The notes beneath the pieces are model-generated. The model was not told the DNA's origin and ran no database searches. It worked only from the letters and a program-made list of their open reading frames with translations. From the NCBI RefSeq assembly GCF_022601685.1, contig NZ_JAKUML010000005.1:62001-126000 (forward strand): a DNA stretch of 64,000 nt, given 5' to 3'. The DNA is from Acinetobacter sedimenti. GTDB lineage: Bacteria > Pseudomonadota > Gammaproteobacteria > Pseudomonadales > Moraxellaceae. The number at the start of each line of letters is the position of its first letter. Positions within the stretch are counted from its first letter, which is position 1. This document shows, piece by piece, positions 1 to 10,819 of the stretch. The position numbers and the translations under genes are program-made.

Positions 1-1
1 T

Positions 2-523
2 TTATTTGATGAATTGCGTTATATGGACGAAGGCTATCTTGGTCAAGATATTAATAAGCGTCCGAAAAATCCTGATTTTGTCTTGAATCAGCCACGCTAT
101 CAGGGCTCAACCATTCTATTGGCACGTACCAATTTTGGTTGTGGTTCGAGTCGTGAGCATGCACCGTGGGCACTCAGTGAATATGGTTTTCGTACCGTGA
201 TTGCGCCAAGTTTTGCTGATATTTTCTTTAACAATAGTTTTAAAAATGGCATGTTGCCTGTGATTTTAACAGAGCAAGAAGTCGATCAATTGTTTAAAGA
301 ATGCGAAGCCAATGAAGGCTACCAGTTAACGGTAGATTTGGATGCGCAAGAAGTCCGTACACCGTCAGGTCAGGCGTTTAAGTTTGAAGTCGATTCATTC
401 CGTAAGCATTGTTTGCTCAATGGTTTGGATGATATTGGTTTGACCTTGCAGGCTGAAGATGACATTCATGCTTTTGAGAATCAGATCAAACAAACTCGAC
501 CGTGGATTTTTAAGGAATTGTAA
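2..523 (+). CDS. leuD: 3-isopropylmalate dehydratase small subunit, 5' end missing
   Basis: This is the C-terminal 173 residues of the small subunit of isopropylmalate isomerase, which with LeuC converts 2-isopropylmalate to 3-isopropylmalate in leucine synthesis. The swivel-domain signature [16 protein letters not shown] is present, followed by the [18 protein letters not shown] segment that contacts substrate. The frame is open to the window edge, so the N-terminal roughly 40 residues lie outside. The TTG and ATG codons near the edge are internal, not starts. leuB follows after one intervening lipoprotein gene, so this is a leuCD-x-leuB arrangement. Assignment is secure. Confidence 0.96.
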   Translation, partial: LFDELRYMDEGYLGQDINKRPKNPDFVLNQPRYQGSTILLARTNFGCGSSREHAPWALSEYGFRTVIAPSFADIFFNNSFKNGMLPVILTEQEVDQLFKECEANEGYQLTVDLDAQEVRTPSGQAFKFEVDSFRKHCLLNGLDDIGLTLQAEDDIHAFENQIKQTRPWIFKEL

Positions 524-582
524 CTTTTTTAAAAGAATCAATATGCTTTACAAAGCTGACTTGAAACAGCGTAGCTATCTCC

Positions 583-623
583 GTCACAACTTGTTAATAT
601 GTGACAAATATTATTAGTTTGTC
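583..623. promoter_or_regulatory. Two adjoining inverted repeats upstream of the lipoprotein gene
   Basis: GTCACA (583-588) and TGTGAC (600-605) form one inverted repeat, and GACAAA (603-608) and TTTGTC (618-623) form a second that shares three bases with it. They end about 10 bases before the first possible start codon. Such paired dyads are typical of operators, but no regulator can be named from the sequence. Confidence 0.35.
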
Positions 624-633
624 CTAACGAAAG

Positions 634-1215
634 ATGAGTAAGGTTTCTATGACAAGTGCGACTCGGATTGGTGCGCTCGGAATGATGGTAGTGTGCTTAG
701 CTGCTTGCCAAAATTCCGCTCAAGTCGTAGATGGATATAAAATCCTACAAAGTGTTGTTGAAAGTAAGGGCGTCACGAAACTTTCATGTGGTGCCAAGCT
801 CGGTTGCGACTTCGAGCGGATTGATGATGTTGCTGTGATTGATGAAGAAACGAAACGCCCAACTGCAACTGCGATTGAGCAGGGTTTGGTGCGAATCGAA
901 GGTTCAGTCTTTTCACCAACTCATGAGTATGCTTTGTCGATCACTGAGGGCGATCATGAGATTGCTGTACGATTCTATCCTGTATCGGTAGAACGTGCGG
1001 AACGCTTTCACTTGATTCACAATTTCCAAGCCAATCATCGTTATCAGCTACAGATGTACCGTCAACGTGATGAGGTTGGACAGTCACTCCTGTCTGTTGC
1101 CGCACCGGGTAAGCTTTGTGTGGATTTGCAACAAGATGAGATTGCGATTCGTCGTTTTTGCCGTAGTTATGACGTGCTTACTGGGCTTGGTGAGTTTGTA
1201 GAGCAAGGTATTTAA
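634..1215 (+). CDS. Putative lipoprotein between leuD and leuB
   Basis: A 193-residue protein with an N-terminal hydrophobic stretch ending in the lipobox LAAC, so it is probably lipidated and held in the periplasm or outer membrane. The mature part has six cysteines and no domain I recognise. A second ATG at 649 has a better-spaced AAGG upstream and would give a compact 20-residue signal peptide, so it may be the true start. The gene sits between leuD and leuB in the same direction, but that does not show a role in leucine synthesis. Function unknown. Confidence 0.75.
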   Translation: MSKVSMTSATRIGALGMMVVCLAACQNSAQVVDGYKILQSVVESKGVTKLSCGAKLGCDFERIDDVAVIDEETKRPTATAIEQGLVRIEGSVFSPTHEYALSITEGDHEIAVRFYPVSVERAERFHLIHNFQANHRYQLQMYRQRDEVGQSLLSVAAPGKLCVDLQQDEIAIRRFCRSYDVLTGLGEFVEQGI

Positions 1216-1308
1216 TCTTGGAATTTTATCCTGTAATTTTCAAAAACATTTAGTTTCCAAAAGCAATTTAGAAATTATTTTTTAAACTCAATCGTTGTGG
1301 ACGAAAAC

Positions 1309-2388
1309 ATGTCTAAACATATTTTAATTCTGGCTGGTGATGGCATCGGTCCAGAGATCGTTGCGTCAGCAGAACAAGTTTTAACTGCGATCAATCAAAA
1401 ATTCAATTTGGGATTCACTTGGGAGCATGGTTTGCTCGGTGGCTCTGCGATTGATGCACATGGCGAGCCGTATCCTGCGGTGACCAGTGAGCAAGCAAAA
1501 AAAGCCGATGCGATTCTACTTGGCGCTGTCGGTGGTCCCAAGTGGGATAGTATTGAGCGTTCGATTCGCCCTGAACGTGGCTTACTTAAAATTCGCAGTG
1601 AATTGAATTTATTTGCGAATTTACGTCCTGCGATTTTGTATCCACAGCTTGCTGATGCTTCAAGTCTAAAACCTGAAATCGTTGCAGGCTTAGATATTCT
1701 CATCGTGCGTGAGTTGACTGGTGGTATTTATTTCGGTCAACCACGGGGTATTCGTGAACTCGAAAATGGCGAAAAGCAAGGCTATAACACTGATGTTTAC
1801 GCAGAGTCAGAAATTAAACGTATCGCTAAAGTTGCCTTTGAAATGGCTGGACTGCGTGGCGGAAAAGTCTGCTCAGTCGATAAAGCCAATGTACTTGAAG
1901 TTACAGAGCTGTGGAAGCAAACTTTGACGGATATGCAACAAGCAGACTATCCAAATATTCAGCTCTCGCATATGTATGTTGATAATGCGGCAATGCAATT
2001 GGTACGTGCCCCGAAGCAGTTTGATGTGATGGTTACAGGTAACTTGTTCGGTGACATTTTGTCTGATGAAGCGGCGATGTTGACAGGTTCAATCGGTATG
2101 TTGCCGTCAGCTTCACTCGATGAAAATGGTAAGGGTATGTATGAGCCGTGTCACGGTTCTGCACCTGATATTGCAGGTCAGAACGTGGCAAATCCATTGG
2201 CAACGATTCTGTCTGTGGCAATGATGCTACGCTATACTTTCCGTGAAGAAGCTGCGGCAAAAGCGATCGAAGATGCTGTAGGTACAGTATTGGATCAAGG
2301 CTTACGTACAGCAGATATCATGTCAGATGGTATGAAAAAAATTGGTACCAAAGAAATGGGCGAAGCTGTTGTCGCAACACTGGCGTAA
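1309..2388 (+). CDS. leuB: 3-isopropylmalate dehydrogenase
   Basis: A 359-residue NAD-dependent enzyme that oxidises and decarboxylates 3-isopropylmalate to 2-oxoisocaproate, the third leucine-specific step. The start [13 protein letters not shown], the substrate-specificity loop ERGLLKIR, the catalytic REL-GGIYFG segment and the NAD-binding [14 protein letters not shown] near residue 280 all match LeuB rather than isocitrate dehydrogenase. A GTG four codons upstream is possible, but the ATG at 1309 gives the family-typical MSKHILIL start. Soluble, dimeric in the family. A hairpin terminator follows. Confidence 0.97.
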   Translation: MSKHILILAGDGIGPEIVASAEQVLTAINQKFNLGFTWEHGLLGGSAIDAHGEPYPAVTSEQAKKADAILLGAVGGPKWDSIERSIRPERGLLKIRSELNLFANLRPAILYPQLADASSLKPEIVAGLDILIVRELTGGIYFGQPRGIRELENGEKQGYNTDVYAESEIKRIAKVAFEMAGLRGGKVCSVDKANVLEVTELWKQTLTDMQQADYPNIQLSHMYVDNAAMQLVRAPKQFDVMVTGNLFGDILSDEAAMLTGSIGMLPSASLDENGKGMYEPCHGSAPDIAGQNVANPLATILSVAMMLRYTFREEAAAKAIEDAVGTVLDQGLRTADIMSDGMKKIGTKEMGEAVVATLA

Positions 2389-2418
2389 TCGCATATCACT
2401 GATTTGAGCGCTTAAAGA

Positions 2419-2445
2419 AAGTCACCATCAGGTGGCTTTTTTATT
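2419..2445 (+). terminator. Rho-independent terminator after leuB
   Basis: A 7-bp stem (AGTCACC with GGTGGCT, one G-T pair) around a three-base loop is followed by a T run. It lies 31 bases after the leuB stop. Confidence 0.75.
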
Positions 2446-2604
2446 GGAGATTAGCAGTATGACAGTTCAAATCATTTTCACGATCACAACAATTTTATGC
2501 CAATTTCTAAGCACAGCATTGTTAATATAAATCTTATGTAAAAAGCATATTTTAAAAATTTGCTAAAAAATAGAATTTAATCAAAATCAATCGGAGCATC
2601 ATTG

Positions 2605-3624
2605 ATGAGTAACAATACCATTCGTGCCTATGCGGCACAGCAAATCGGTGCAACACTTGAGCGTTATGACTACGATGCAGGCGCACTGAAAAATGATGAA
2701 GTGGAAGTCAAAGTGCATTACTGCGGTATCTGCCATTCTGACCTGTCGGTGATTGATAATGAATGGGGCTTTAGTCAATATCCAGTGGTTGCAGGGCATG
2801 AAATTATCGGCGAAATCGTTGCACTGGGTGAAGATTGTAAAGGCTTAAGTATTGGGCAAATGGTTGGTGTTGGTTGGACAGCAGAATCTTGTCAACATTG
2901 TAATCCATGTATCGGCGGACATGCCAATGTTTGTGCCAAAGCGCAACCGACGATTGCAGGGCATATGGGTGGATTTGCCGACAAAGTCCGTGCGCAGTGG
3001 CAATGGGTAATTCCAATGCCAGATGGTGTAGATTTGGCGAAAGCTGGGCCTTTGCTCTGTGGTGGTATTACCGTATTTCAACCTTTGCTACAGCATGGTA
3101 TTAATGCGTCACATAAAATCGGTGTGGTTGGCGTAGGTGGTCTAGGTCATATGGCATTGAGCTTTTTTAACGCATGGGGTTGTGAAGTGACTGCCTTCAG
3201 TTCAAATCCTGATAAATATGATGCGATTAAAGAGATGGGAGCGCATCATATTCTCGATTCCACTGATCCAAAAGCTTTTAAAAAAGCTATTGGTAGTTTA
3301 GATTTGATCGTTTCTACTGTGAATGTGCCACTGGATTGGAATGCATATCTTGGCTTGCTGAAACCACAAGGTAAATTGCATGTGGTCGGTGCGGTGCTCA
3401 AGCCTTTAGATATTCAGGCTTTTGCTTTGATCTCAGGGGAAAAGGGTGTAGCAGGTTCACCGACAGGCTCGCCAGTACAGCTTCGTACCATGATGGAATT
3501 TGCAGCACGTAAAGATATTTCGCCAATCGTGGAGGAGTTTGCCATGTCAGATATTAATGCAGCGATTCAGCATGTACGAGATGGTAAGGCTCGCTATCGT
3601 GTGGTACTGAAAAATGATTTTTAA
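2605..3624 (+). CDS. Zinc-dependent NAD(P) alcohol/aldehyde dehydrogenase, YahK-like
   Basis: A 339-residue medium-chain dehydrogenase/reductase. The catalytic zinc site is visible as CGICHSDL (Cys near residue 40) and GHEIIGE (His near 62), and the structural zinc site as [15 protein letters not shown] near residues 94-108. The Rossmann motif GVGGLGHMA lies near residue 178. The family reduces aldehydes or oxidises alcohols with broad specificity; the closest known type by pattern is E. coli YahK/AdhA. The ATG at 2605 is preferred over the TTG directly before it. A bidirectional terminator separates it from the convergent antiporter gene. The physiological substrate cannot be read from sequence. 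Confidence 0.88.
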   Translation: MSNNTIRAYAAQQIGATLERYDYDAGALKNDEVEVKVHYCGICHSDLSVIDNEWGFSQYPVVAGHEIIGEIVALGEDCKGLSIGQMVGVGWTAESCQHCNPCIGGHANVCAKAQPTIAGHMGGFADKVRAQWQWVIPMPDGVDLAKAGPLLCGGITVFQPLLQHGINASHKIGVVGVGGLGHMALSFFNAWGCEVTAFSSNPDKYDAIKEMGAHHILDSTDPKAFKKAIGSLDLIVSTVNVPLDWNAYLGLLKPQGKLHVVGAVLKPLDIQAFALISGEKGVAGSPTGSPVQLRTMMEFAARKDISPIVEEFAMSDINAAIQHVRDGKARYRVVLKNDF

Positions 3625-3668
3625 TTTTTATAAATGTTAATTGAAATGAATTTGAGTTGATTAAAGCA

Positions 3669-3703
3669 AAAAGCCAAGCAGAAAGTTGCTTGGCTTTTTG
3701 TAT
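3669..3703. terminator. Bidirectional terminator between the dehydrogenase and antiporter genes
   Basis: AAAAAGCCAAGCA and TGCTTGGCTTTTT form a strong stem with A and T runs on both sides, serving both convergent genes. Confidence 0.85.
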
Positions 3704-3727
3704 GGGTGATTACCATTTTTTGATGAC

Positions 3728-5560
3728 TTAATTGTTTTGTTTCGAAGGGGCTAATTCAGACTCATTGAGCAATTTTGAATCTTGTTTTGGTTTGACCAAT
3801 GGCGCAGTTGGTCGTGGTTTGCTTTGTGTATATTGCATACCTACACCTGCGTTGACATCATCCGCTGCAATTTCAGTTTCAAAACGCTCTTGATCACGCT
3901 CACGGATATTTTCGCTGATTTCTGCAACGTCATGCTCATCTAAGCCTAGCTGTTTTAAAACTGCTTCGCCAAAGCTCATCGCAGATTCAAACGTTTCTCG
4001 CATGATGAAATCGACATTTTGTTTGACCAGATGCAGAGAATGTTCACGGTCATAAGAGCGCACCATCAATTTCGCCAATGGAAATTCATCTTGTACCAGA
4101 TCGACAATTTTATTGGTGGTGTCTTTGTCATCGACACAGACTACAATTGCTTCGGCTGTTTCAGCTCCTGAAGCATGTAAAATATCCAATCGTGCGCCGT
4201 CACCATAATAGATTTTAAAACCAAAACGCTCGGCACTTTGGATCATGTTGATGTTTGAGTCGATAATCGTCACATCAACACCACGTGCCAATAGAAGTTG
4301 ACTGGTGACTTGACCAAATCGCCCAAAGCCAATCAGTAACACACTCCCTGACAAGCCTTCAGCAATACGGACACCTTCGAGGGATTGTTCATCTTTGCTG
4401 ATGGTAAAGCGTTTAAACAGAATACCAATAATAGGGGTCAAGACCATTGAGATCACGACAATGGCAGTCATATTCGATTGCACAGTTGCATCAATCACTT
4501 TTGCACCTGCTGCAGCGGCAAACAGTACAAAGGCAAACTCACCACCTTGAGCCATGACTAGAGCGCGATCAAGCGCATCATAATGATTGGCTTTGGTCAG
4601 TCTTGCGACGATGTAGATCACTAATGATTTGACCACCATCAACGCAATCACACCACCGATGATCAGTTGCCAGTTGTTCGCAACAACGGACAAGTCGAGC
4701 GACATACCAACACCTAAGAAGAACAGACCAAGCAAGATGCCACGGAATGGTTCAATATCTGCTTCGATCTGATGACGAAAAGTGGATTCTGATAATAATA
4801 CGCCTGCTAAGAAAGCACCCATTGCCATCGACAAGCCACTGACTTGCATGAGCAATGCTGCACCAAGTACCACAAGTAAAGCTGCCGCAGTCATGACTTC
4901 ACGTGCTTTCGCAGCTGCAAGTAAACGGAATAATGGATTGAGTAGCCAATAGCCTGCGACAATCAAGCCAACAATTGCTGCAATCGCAATACCTATACCT
5001 TGTAGGCGATCGGCAGTGCTTTCCACGACTTGTATAGGGGACAAGAAAGCAACAATAGCGAGTAAAGGGACAATCAATAAATCTTCAAACAGTAAAATGG
5101 CAATAATCTTTTGACCACGAGGTTGGCTGATATCGCCCCGATCACCAAGTAGTTGCATCACGATTGCTGTTGATGTCAGCACAAAGCCTGCACCACCGAC
5201 AAAGGCAACTTGCCAAGAGAAACCAAATGCCAAGCCTACACCTGTCAGTGCCAAAGCCGCCAAGCAAATCTGTAATGTGCCTAAGCCAAAGATCTCACGG
5301 CGCAAACTCCATAGATGCGTTGGTCGCATCTCCAAGCCAATGATAAATAAATACATCACCACGCCAAGCTCGGCGACATGGATAATCGCATTGGGATCAG
5401 AGAAAAAGGCAAAACCAAATGGGCCGATAATCAAACCTGCAATAAGATAACCAAGCACAGAACCTAGACCAATTTTCTTAAAAATTGGTACAGCAATCAC
5501 AGCGGCAGCAAGCAGGACAACAGGGGAAACTAGGCTAAAAGCATGTGCTTCTGCACTCAT
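3728..5560 (-). CDS. Monovalent cation:proton antiporter-2 (KefB/KefC-type) with RCK domain
   Basis: A 610-residue inner-membrane protein. About 12 hydrophobic helices fill residues 1-385 (Na+/H+ exchanger fold), followed by a TrkA-N/RCK Rossmann domain opening with LLIGFGRFGQ near residue 410 and holding the IIDSN acidic residue at the second strand. E. coli KefB and KefC expel K+ during electrophile stress and are held closed by glutathione. Length and layout match that family, but whether this is KefB, KefC or another CPA2 member cannot be settled, and no ancillary KefF/KefG gene is adjacent. The C-terminal 50 residues are polar and probably disordered. Confidence 0.88.
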   Translation of the reverse strand: MSAEAHAFSLVSPVVLLAAAVIAVPIFKKIGLGSVLGYLIAGLIIGPFGFAFFSDPNAIIHVAELGVVMYLFIIGLEMRPTHLWSLRREIFGLGTLQICLAALALTGVGLAFGFSWQVAFVGGAGFVLTSTAIVMQLLGDRGDISQPRGQKIIAILLFEDLLIVPLLAIVAFLSPIQVVESTADRLQGIGIAIAAIVGLIVAGYWLLNPLFRLLAAAKAREVMTAAALLVVLGAALLMQVSGLSMAMGAFLAGVLLSESTFRHQIEADIEPFRGILLGLFFLGVGMSLDLSVVANNWQLIIGGVIALMVVKSLVIYIVARLTKANHYDALDRALVMAQGGEFAFVLFAAAAGAKVIDATVQSNMTAIVVISMVLTPIIGILFKRFTISKDEQSLEGVRIAEGLSGSVLLIGFGRFGQVTSQLLLARGVDVTIIDSNINMIQSAERFGFKIYYGDGARLDILHASGAETAEAIVVCVDDKDTTNKIVDLVQDEFPLAKLMVRSYDREHSLHLVKQNVDFIMRETFESAMSFGEAVLKQLGLDEHDVAEISENIRERDQERFETEIAADDVNAGVGMQYTQSKPRPTAPLVKPKQDSKLLNESELAPSKQNN

Positions 5561-5685
5561 ATGGGATTATTCCATTTCAAGATTTTGCATTGGATCAAGT
5601 GTAATCTGAACTCGACGAATTGCACAATTGAAATCTAAAAATTGTCAAACTAATCACAAGGTGGATGAATTTCTAAAAAATCGAC

Positions 5686-5713
5686 TTGACCGAAATCACA
5701 AAATAGATAAAAT
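5686..5713 (+). promoter_or_regulatory. Sigma-70 promoter of tRNA-Thr
   Basis: TTGACC (5686-5691) and TAAAAT (5708-5713) are 16 bases apart and point to a transcript starting around 5720, about 55 bases before the tRNA. Confidence 0.6.
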
Positions 5714-5775
5714 GCACGGCACAATAATGAATATATGACGATGCTTTATTTAGAGCATAAGTACATATTCACCAT

Positions 5776-5851
<76 letters not shown>

Positions 5852-6075
5852 TTTCTTTATTTCCTTTTATTTTCAAAAAGCTTTTTTAAAAGCGATTTCC
5901 CAAAAACTGTTTCTAAAAATTTGTTTTTTCAAATTGCTATCCAATTTTTAAATCATTATTCACGCCTATTTCACGATGTGTTTAGGACTGTTCCGTCAGT
6001 TGCAAGTCTGCGCAAGCGGGTGATTTTCTGTTAAACTTAACGGTTTGTTACAGTTAATTTTAGCGAGCGATTTGC

Positions 6076-9000
6076 ATGTCCAATCCTGCACTACAGGCTT
6101 CACCTCAAACTGCAATTTTAAAAGAACTTCTTGCCAAGCGTATTCTGATTATTGATGGTGCGATGGGTACTATGATTCAGCGTCATAAGCTCGAAGAAGA
6201 AGACTATCGTGGTGAGCGTTTTGCAGACTGGGCATCCGATCTCAAGGGTAATAATGACTTATTAGTCCTGACGCAACCGCAGATTATTCAAGGCATACAT
6301 GAAGCGTACCTCGATGCAGGTGCGGACATTATCGAAACCAACAGCTTTAACGGTACACGTGTGTCGATGTCGGATTATCACATGGAAGATCTCGTGCCTG
6401 AGATTAACCGTGAAGCCGCTCGTCTTGCGAAAGCTGCCTGTGAAAAATACTCCACACCTGATAAGCCTCGCTTTGTCGCAGGAGTGCTTGGACCGACTTC
6501 TCGTACTTGCTCGATTTCGCCGAATGTCAATGATCCTGCGTTTCGGAATATCACCTTTGATGAATTAAAAGAAAATTATATCGAAGCAACGCAAGCCTTA
6601 ATTGAAGGTGGTGCGGATATTATCCTGATCGAAACCGTGTTCGATACCTTGAACTGTAAAGCAGCGATTTTTGCAGTCAAAGAAGTCTTTAAACAAATTG
6701 GTCGTGAGTTACCAATGATGATTTCGGGCACGATCACTGACGCATCTGGACGGACTTTGACAGGTCAAACGGCGGAAGCCTTTTGGAACTCTGTTCGTCA
6801 TGGCGATTTATTGTCAATTGGCTTTAACTGTGCGCTCGGTGCCGATGCGATGCGTCCACACGTCAAAACCATTGCTGATGTGGCGGATACTTTTGTCTCT
6901 GCGCACCCGAATGCAGGCTTGCCGAATGCTTTTGGTGAATATGATGAAACGCCTGAGCAGACCGCAGCATTCCTGAAAGAATTTGCTGAAAGTGGCTTGA
7001 TCAATATCACAGGCGGTTGCTGTGGAACGACACCTGATCATATCCGTGCGATTGCCAATGCGGTCAAAGGCATTGCACCTCGCCAAATTCCTGACATCAA
7101 GCCTGCGTGTCGCTTGAGCGGTTTAGAGCCGTTTAATATTTATGATGATTCATTATTCGTCAATGTTGGGGAGCGAACCAACGTCACAGGCTCAAAGAAA
7201 TTTTTACGTTTAATCCGTGAAGAAAACTTCGCTGAAGCACTGGAAGTTGCACAGCAACAAGTCGAAGCAGGTGCGCAGATCATCGACATCAACATGGATG
7301 AAGGCATGCTCGATTCAGAAAATGCCATGGTGCATTTTCTCAATTTGGTTGCGTCAGAACCTGAAATATCACGTGTACCGATCATGATTGACTCCTCGAA
7401 ATGGGAGATTATCGAAGCAGGCTTGAAGTGCGTACAAGGTAAAGCTGTGGTGAACTCGATTTCCTTAAAAGAAGGCTATGATGAGTTTGTGGAAAAAGCC
7501 CGTCTATGCCGTCAGTACGGTGCAGCGATTATTGTCATGGCATTCGATGAAGATGGTCAGGCAGATACGGCACAGCGCAAGAAAGAAATTTGTCAGCGTT
7601 CTTATGACGTTTTGGTCAATGATGTGGGCTTCCCATCGGAAGATATTATCTTTGACCCGAACGTGTTTGCAGTCGCAACAGGGATTGAAGAGCATAATAA
7701 TTATGCCGTGGATTTTATCGAAGCCACAGGTTGGATTAAGCAGAACCTACCGAATGCAATGATCTCTGGCGGTGTGTCGAATGTATCGTTCTCATTCCGT
7801 GGTAATGAGCCTGTGCGTGAGGCGATTCACTCGGTATTCTTGTACTATGCGATTAAGCAAGGCATGACCATGGGCATCGTCAACGCTGGGCAGATGGCGA
7901 TCTATGACGAAATTTCCCCAGAGCTTAAAGATGCGGTTGAAGATGTGATCCTCAACCAAAATCAAGGCGAGTCGGGTCAGCAAGCAACTGAAAAACTACT
8001 TGAAGTGGCGGAAAAATATCGTGGACAAGGCGGTGCGACCAAAGAAGCAGAAAACCTTGAATGGCGCAATCAACCCGTGGAAAAACGTCTTGAATATGCA
8101 CTAGTTAAAGGTATTACCAGCTTTATTGATGAAGATACCGAAGAAGCACGCCTCAAATCTAAACGTCCTCTCGATGTGATCGAAGGACCATTGATGGACG
8201 GTATGAATGTGGTTGGCGACCTGTTCGGCTCGGGCAAAATGTTCCTCCCGCAAGTGGTGAAATCGGCACGTGTGATGAAACAAGCGGTGGCATGGCTGAA
8301 TCCCTACATCGAAGCAGAAAAAGAAGAAGGGCAGTCCAAAGGTAAAGTGCTGATGGCGACGGTCAAAGGCGATGTACACGATATTGGTAAAAATATCGTT
8401 GGCGTGGTCTTGGGCTGTAATGGCTATGACATCGTTGACCTCGGTGTGATGGTGCCTGCGGAAAAAATTCTACAAACTGCGATTGATGAGAAATGTGACA
8501 TCATCGGCTTGTCAGGTTTGATCACGCCAAGTTTGGATGAAATGGTTTTCGTTGCCAAAGAAATGCAACGTAAAAACTTTCATTTGCCATTATTGATCGG
8601 TGGTGCAACCACGTCTAAAGCACATACCGCAGTCAAGATCGAACCACAATATCAAAATGATGCGGTGATCTACGTCGCTGATGCTTCTCGCGCGGTCGGT
8701 GTAGCAACCACATTGTTGTCCAAAGAAATGCGAGGGGCATATATCGAGGAACAACGCCAAGAATATGCAAAAATCCGTGAGCGTCTCGCCAATAAACAAC
8801 CGAAAGCCGCCAAACTGTCTTATGCAGAATCTGTGGAAAATGGTTTGAAAATTGAATGGGATGCCTATGTACCGCCGAAGCCAAACTTCATCGGGCAACA
8901 GACTATTACTAACTATCCATTAGAAAAATTGGTACCGTATTTCGATTGGACACCGTTCTTTATTTCATGGAGTTTAGCAGGGAAATTTCCAAAAATTCTA

Positions 9001-9786
9001 CAAGATGAAGTGGTTGGCGAAGCTGCAACTGACTTGTACAATCAAGCGCAAACCATGCTCAAAGACATTATCGAGAATAATCGTTTTGATGCTCGTGCAG
9101 TATTTGGCATTCATCCAGCCAAACGTACTGGTAAAGACACCGTGTCGGTCTATGATGAAGCGGGTAATGTCACGCACCGCTTTGAACATCTGCGTCAGCA
9201 GTCGGATAAAGTGACCGGTAAACCGAACTTGTCTTTGGCAGATTTTATCAGCACATCTGACAATCAAACAGATCACTTGGGTGGCTTTACGGTGTCGGTC
9301 TTCGGTGTGGAAGAGATGGCGAATGAATACAAAGCCAAAGGTGATGATTATTCGGCGATTCTAGCGCAGTCTTTGGGTGATCGTTTTGCCGAGGCTTTTG
9401 CTGAGCATTTGCATGAATTGATTCGTAAAGACTATTGGGGCTATCAAGCGGATGAAAACCTTGATAATGAAGCCTTGATCAAAGAAAAGTACGTTGGGAT
9501 TCGCCCTGCACCGGGCTATCCTGCTTGCCCTGAACATTCGGAAAAAGCGGTGTTGTTCGACTGGTTAGATTCGACGAATCAGATCGGTACGCAACTGACC
9601 GAACATTTCGCAATGATTCCACCATCAAGCGTGAGTGGATTCTATTACTCACATGCGCAGAGTGAATACTTCAATGTCGGTAAAATCTCGCAAGATCAGC
9701 TTGAGGATTATGCACAGCGTAAAGGCTGGACTTTGGATGAGGCGAAACGGTGGTTAGGTCCGAATTTGGATGATTCGGTTGGGTAA
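6076..9786 (+). CDS. metH: Cobalamin-dependent methionine synthase
   Basis: A full-length 1236-residue modular enzyme that moves a methyl group from 5-methyltetrahydrofolate to homocysteine through cobalamin. The homocysteine domain (about 1-340) has zinc-ligand cysteines in FNCALG and GGCCGT. The pterin domain follows ([10 protein letters not shown], near 360). The B12 cap and Rossmann domains carry DVHDIGKN with the cobalt-ligating histidine at residue 768. The C-terminal activation domain shows [15 protein letters not shown], which binds S-adenosylmethionine. This enzyme creates a B12 demand met by the riboswitch-controlled receptor about 10 kb downstream. No riboswitch was recognised in its own 220-base leader. 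Confidence 0.98.
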   Translation: MSNPALQASPQTAILKELLAKRILIIDGAMGTMIQRHKLEEEDYRGERFADWASDLKGNNDLLVLTQPQIIQGIHEAYLDAGADIIETNSFNGTRVSMSDYHMEDLVPEINREAARLAKAACEKYSTPDKPRFVAGVLGPTSRTCSISPNVNDPAFRNITFDELKENYIEATQALIEGGADIILIETVFDTLNCKAAIFAVKEVFKQIGRELPMMISGTITDASGRTLTGQTAEAFWNSVRHGDLLSIGFNCALGADAMRPHVKTIADVADTFVSAHPNAGLPNAFGEYDETPEQTAAFLKEFAESGLINITGGCCGTTPDHIRAIANAVKGIAPRQIPDIKPACRLSGLEPFNIYDDSLFVNVGERTNVTGSKKFLRLIREENFAEALEVAQQQVEAGAQIIDINMDEGMLDSENAMVHFLNLVASEPEISRVPIMIDSSKWEIIEAGLKCVQGKAVVNSISLKEGYDEFVEKARLCRQYGAAIIVMAFDEDGQADTAQRKKEICQRSYDVLVNDVGFPSEDIIFDPNVFAVATGIEEHNNYAVDFIEATGWIKQNLPNAMISGGVSNVSFSFRGNEPVREAIHSVFLYYAIKQGMTMGIVNAGQMAIYDEISPELKDAVEDVILNQNQGESGQQATEKLLEVAEKYRGQGGATKEAENLEWRNQPVEKRLEYALVKGITSFIDEDTEEARLKSKRPLDVIEGPLMDGMNVVGDLFGSGKMFLPQVVKSARVMKQAVAWLNPYIEAEKEEGQSKGKVLMATVKGDVHDIGKNIVGVVLGCNGYDIVDLGVMVPAEKILQTAIDEKCDIIGLSGLITPSLDEMVFVAKEMQRKNFHLPLLIGGATTSKAHTAVKIEPQYQNDAVIYVADASRAVGVATTLLSKEMRGAYIEEQRQEYAKIRERLANKQPKAAKLSYAESVENGLKIEWDAYVPPKPNFIGQQTITNYPLEKLVPYFDWTPFFISWSLAGKFPKILQDEVVGEAATDLYNQAQTMLKDIIENNRFDARAVFGIHPAKRTGKDTVSVYDEAGNVTHRFEHLRQQSDKVTGKPNLSLADFISTSDNQTDHLGGFTVSVFGVEEMANEYKAKGDDYSAILAQSLGDRFAEAFAEHLHELIRKDYWGYQADENLDNEALIKEKYVGIRPAPGYPACPEHSEKAVLFDWLDSTNQIGTQLTEHFAMIPPSSVSGFYYSHAQSEYFNVGKISQDQLEDYAQRKGWTLDEAKRWLGPNLDDSVG

Positions 9787-9787
9787 G

Positions 9788-10228
9788 ATGCAGACCCTTC
9801 GCCAGCGTCTAATTCAAATAGCATTAGAGTGGGAACAAGTCTTTGGCAATGTTCCCTCTATTACATCAGTAATATCTGAATATGATGCTGCAAAATTATT
9901 AGGTATTGATGATGCGACTTATAGTCAAATCATGCAGAACTCTACAAGTGTTCAACGTGGGCATGATTTTATCTATCAAGGTCTGAAATATCAGGTTAAA
10001 GGTACACGCCCAAGTGGTAAAAAAGGGAGTAAAATAACTAAAGTCCCACAAGCTAAAAATTATGAATGGGATTATTTAATCTGGATTTCATATTATCCTG
10101 ACTACTCCATATCTGAGGCATGGATGTGGAAAGTTCAAAGCTATCGCACTGAGTTTGAAGACAAACATCGTATTTCTCCTTTAGATATGAGAAAAGGTGT
10201 AGATTTACTTAATATTTTAACAAAATAA
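9788..10228 (+). CDS. Uncharacterised protein, possibly PD-(D/E)XK-like
   Basis: A 146-residue soluble protein starting one base after the metH stop; an ATG at 9770 would overlap metH by 17 bases. The start has a SEYDAAKLL element and the middle a YQVKGTRPSGKKGSK segment. An acidic residue followed by a QxK element recalls the PD-(D/E)XK nuclease fold, in which Mrr-type members use QxK. This is a pattern resemblance only. The C-terminal half is aromatic (WDYLIW, EAWMW). It converges on the RelA/SpoT-like gene with a 10-base gap and no visible terminator. No function is assigned. Confidence 0.7.
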   Translation: MQTLRQRLIQIALEWEQVFGNVPSITSVISEYDAAKLLGIDDATYSQIMQNSTSVQRGHDFIYQGLKYQVKGTRPSGKKGSKITKVPQAKNYEWDYLIWISYYPDYSISEAWMWKVQSYRTEFEDKHRISPLDMRKGVDLLNILTK

Positions 10229-10238
10229 TTAAGATTTT

Positions 10239-10811
10239 TTAAACAAACGTCCGTTTATATTTTTCATGAGTTTCAATATTACTGAGTTCATCTTTTTCAT
10301 CCCACACTTGCAACTCCCATGGGAAGTAAAAATTCGATTTGTTTTTAAAGTAAATATGTAGTCCTCGATAGCCGTCTTTATCACGGTAATACCAATTTTT
10401 TAAGCCGTACTTTTCTTGCCATTCATCTAACTGCTCGCTGATGGCATCGACTTCGGCAGTATTGACGATGATTCTTGCACCAAAAATATCGTTGAGCCAA
10501 TTATTTACAGGATATTGGTCTGTATTTTCTGAAAACCGAGCAATTTTGTCATCAATGCTTTCCAGCGTTTTGACCCGATAATAATACTGTAATAAAAATC
10601 CTGTTTTATTTTTGATCAAATAGTCGTTGATACTTTCGTGTAGATTTAAACGGTATTTGGTGATGTGTGGATAAGGAACACGACCAATGGTTTTGGACAA
10701 ATTGACCTTTTCAATACGCCCAGTATCAAAGTAATCTTGAGAAAAGTCAGCATGAATTTTATTAATGGTTTCAATCATTAATTCAACTTTTTCTAAGGTA
10801 CTCTTGCTCAT
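10239..10811 (-). CDS. RelA/SpoT-domain nucleotidyltransferase, small alarmone synthetase or toxSAS-like
   Basis: A 190-residue protein that is essentially a single RelA/SpoT synthetase domain. The family motifs appear in order: YYRVKTLESIDDKI (pyrophosphate-donor side), DIFGARI (catalytic Asp), GYRGLHIYF (Tyr that stacks on the acceptor) and WELQVW (catalytic Glu), then a basic ETHEKYKR tail. There is no HD hydrolase, TGS or ACT domain, so degradation is not expected. Single-domain members either make (p)ppGpp-type alarmones or, as toxSAS toxins, pyrophosphorylate tRNA; sequence alone does not decide. It starts 8 bases after the cold-shock-domain gene and is probably cotranscribed with it. 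Confidence 0.8.
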   Translation of the reverse strand: MSKSTLEKVELMIETINKIHADFSQDYFDTGRIEKVNLSKTIGRVPYPHITKYRLNLHESINDYLIKNKTGFLLQYYYRVKTLESIDDKIARFSENTDQYPVNNWLNDIFGARIIVNTAEVDAISEQLDEWQEKYGLKNWYYRDKDGYRGLHIYFKNKSNFYFPWELQVWDEKDELSNIETHEKYKRTFV

Positions 10812-10819
10812 TCCATTCT

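Noticed and set aside
5852-6075. Possible riboswitch or S-box upstream of metH
   Set aside because: The leader is AT-rich with no conserved SAM or cobalamin riboswitch blocks; the sequence near 6000-6060 is only a modest promoter-like region.
9770-9787. Alternative start of the gene overlapping metH
   Set aside because: The ATG at 9770 is possible, but the MIRLGK extension has no clear ribosome site and 9788 gives a cleaner start; kept only as an alternative.
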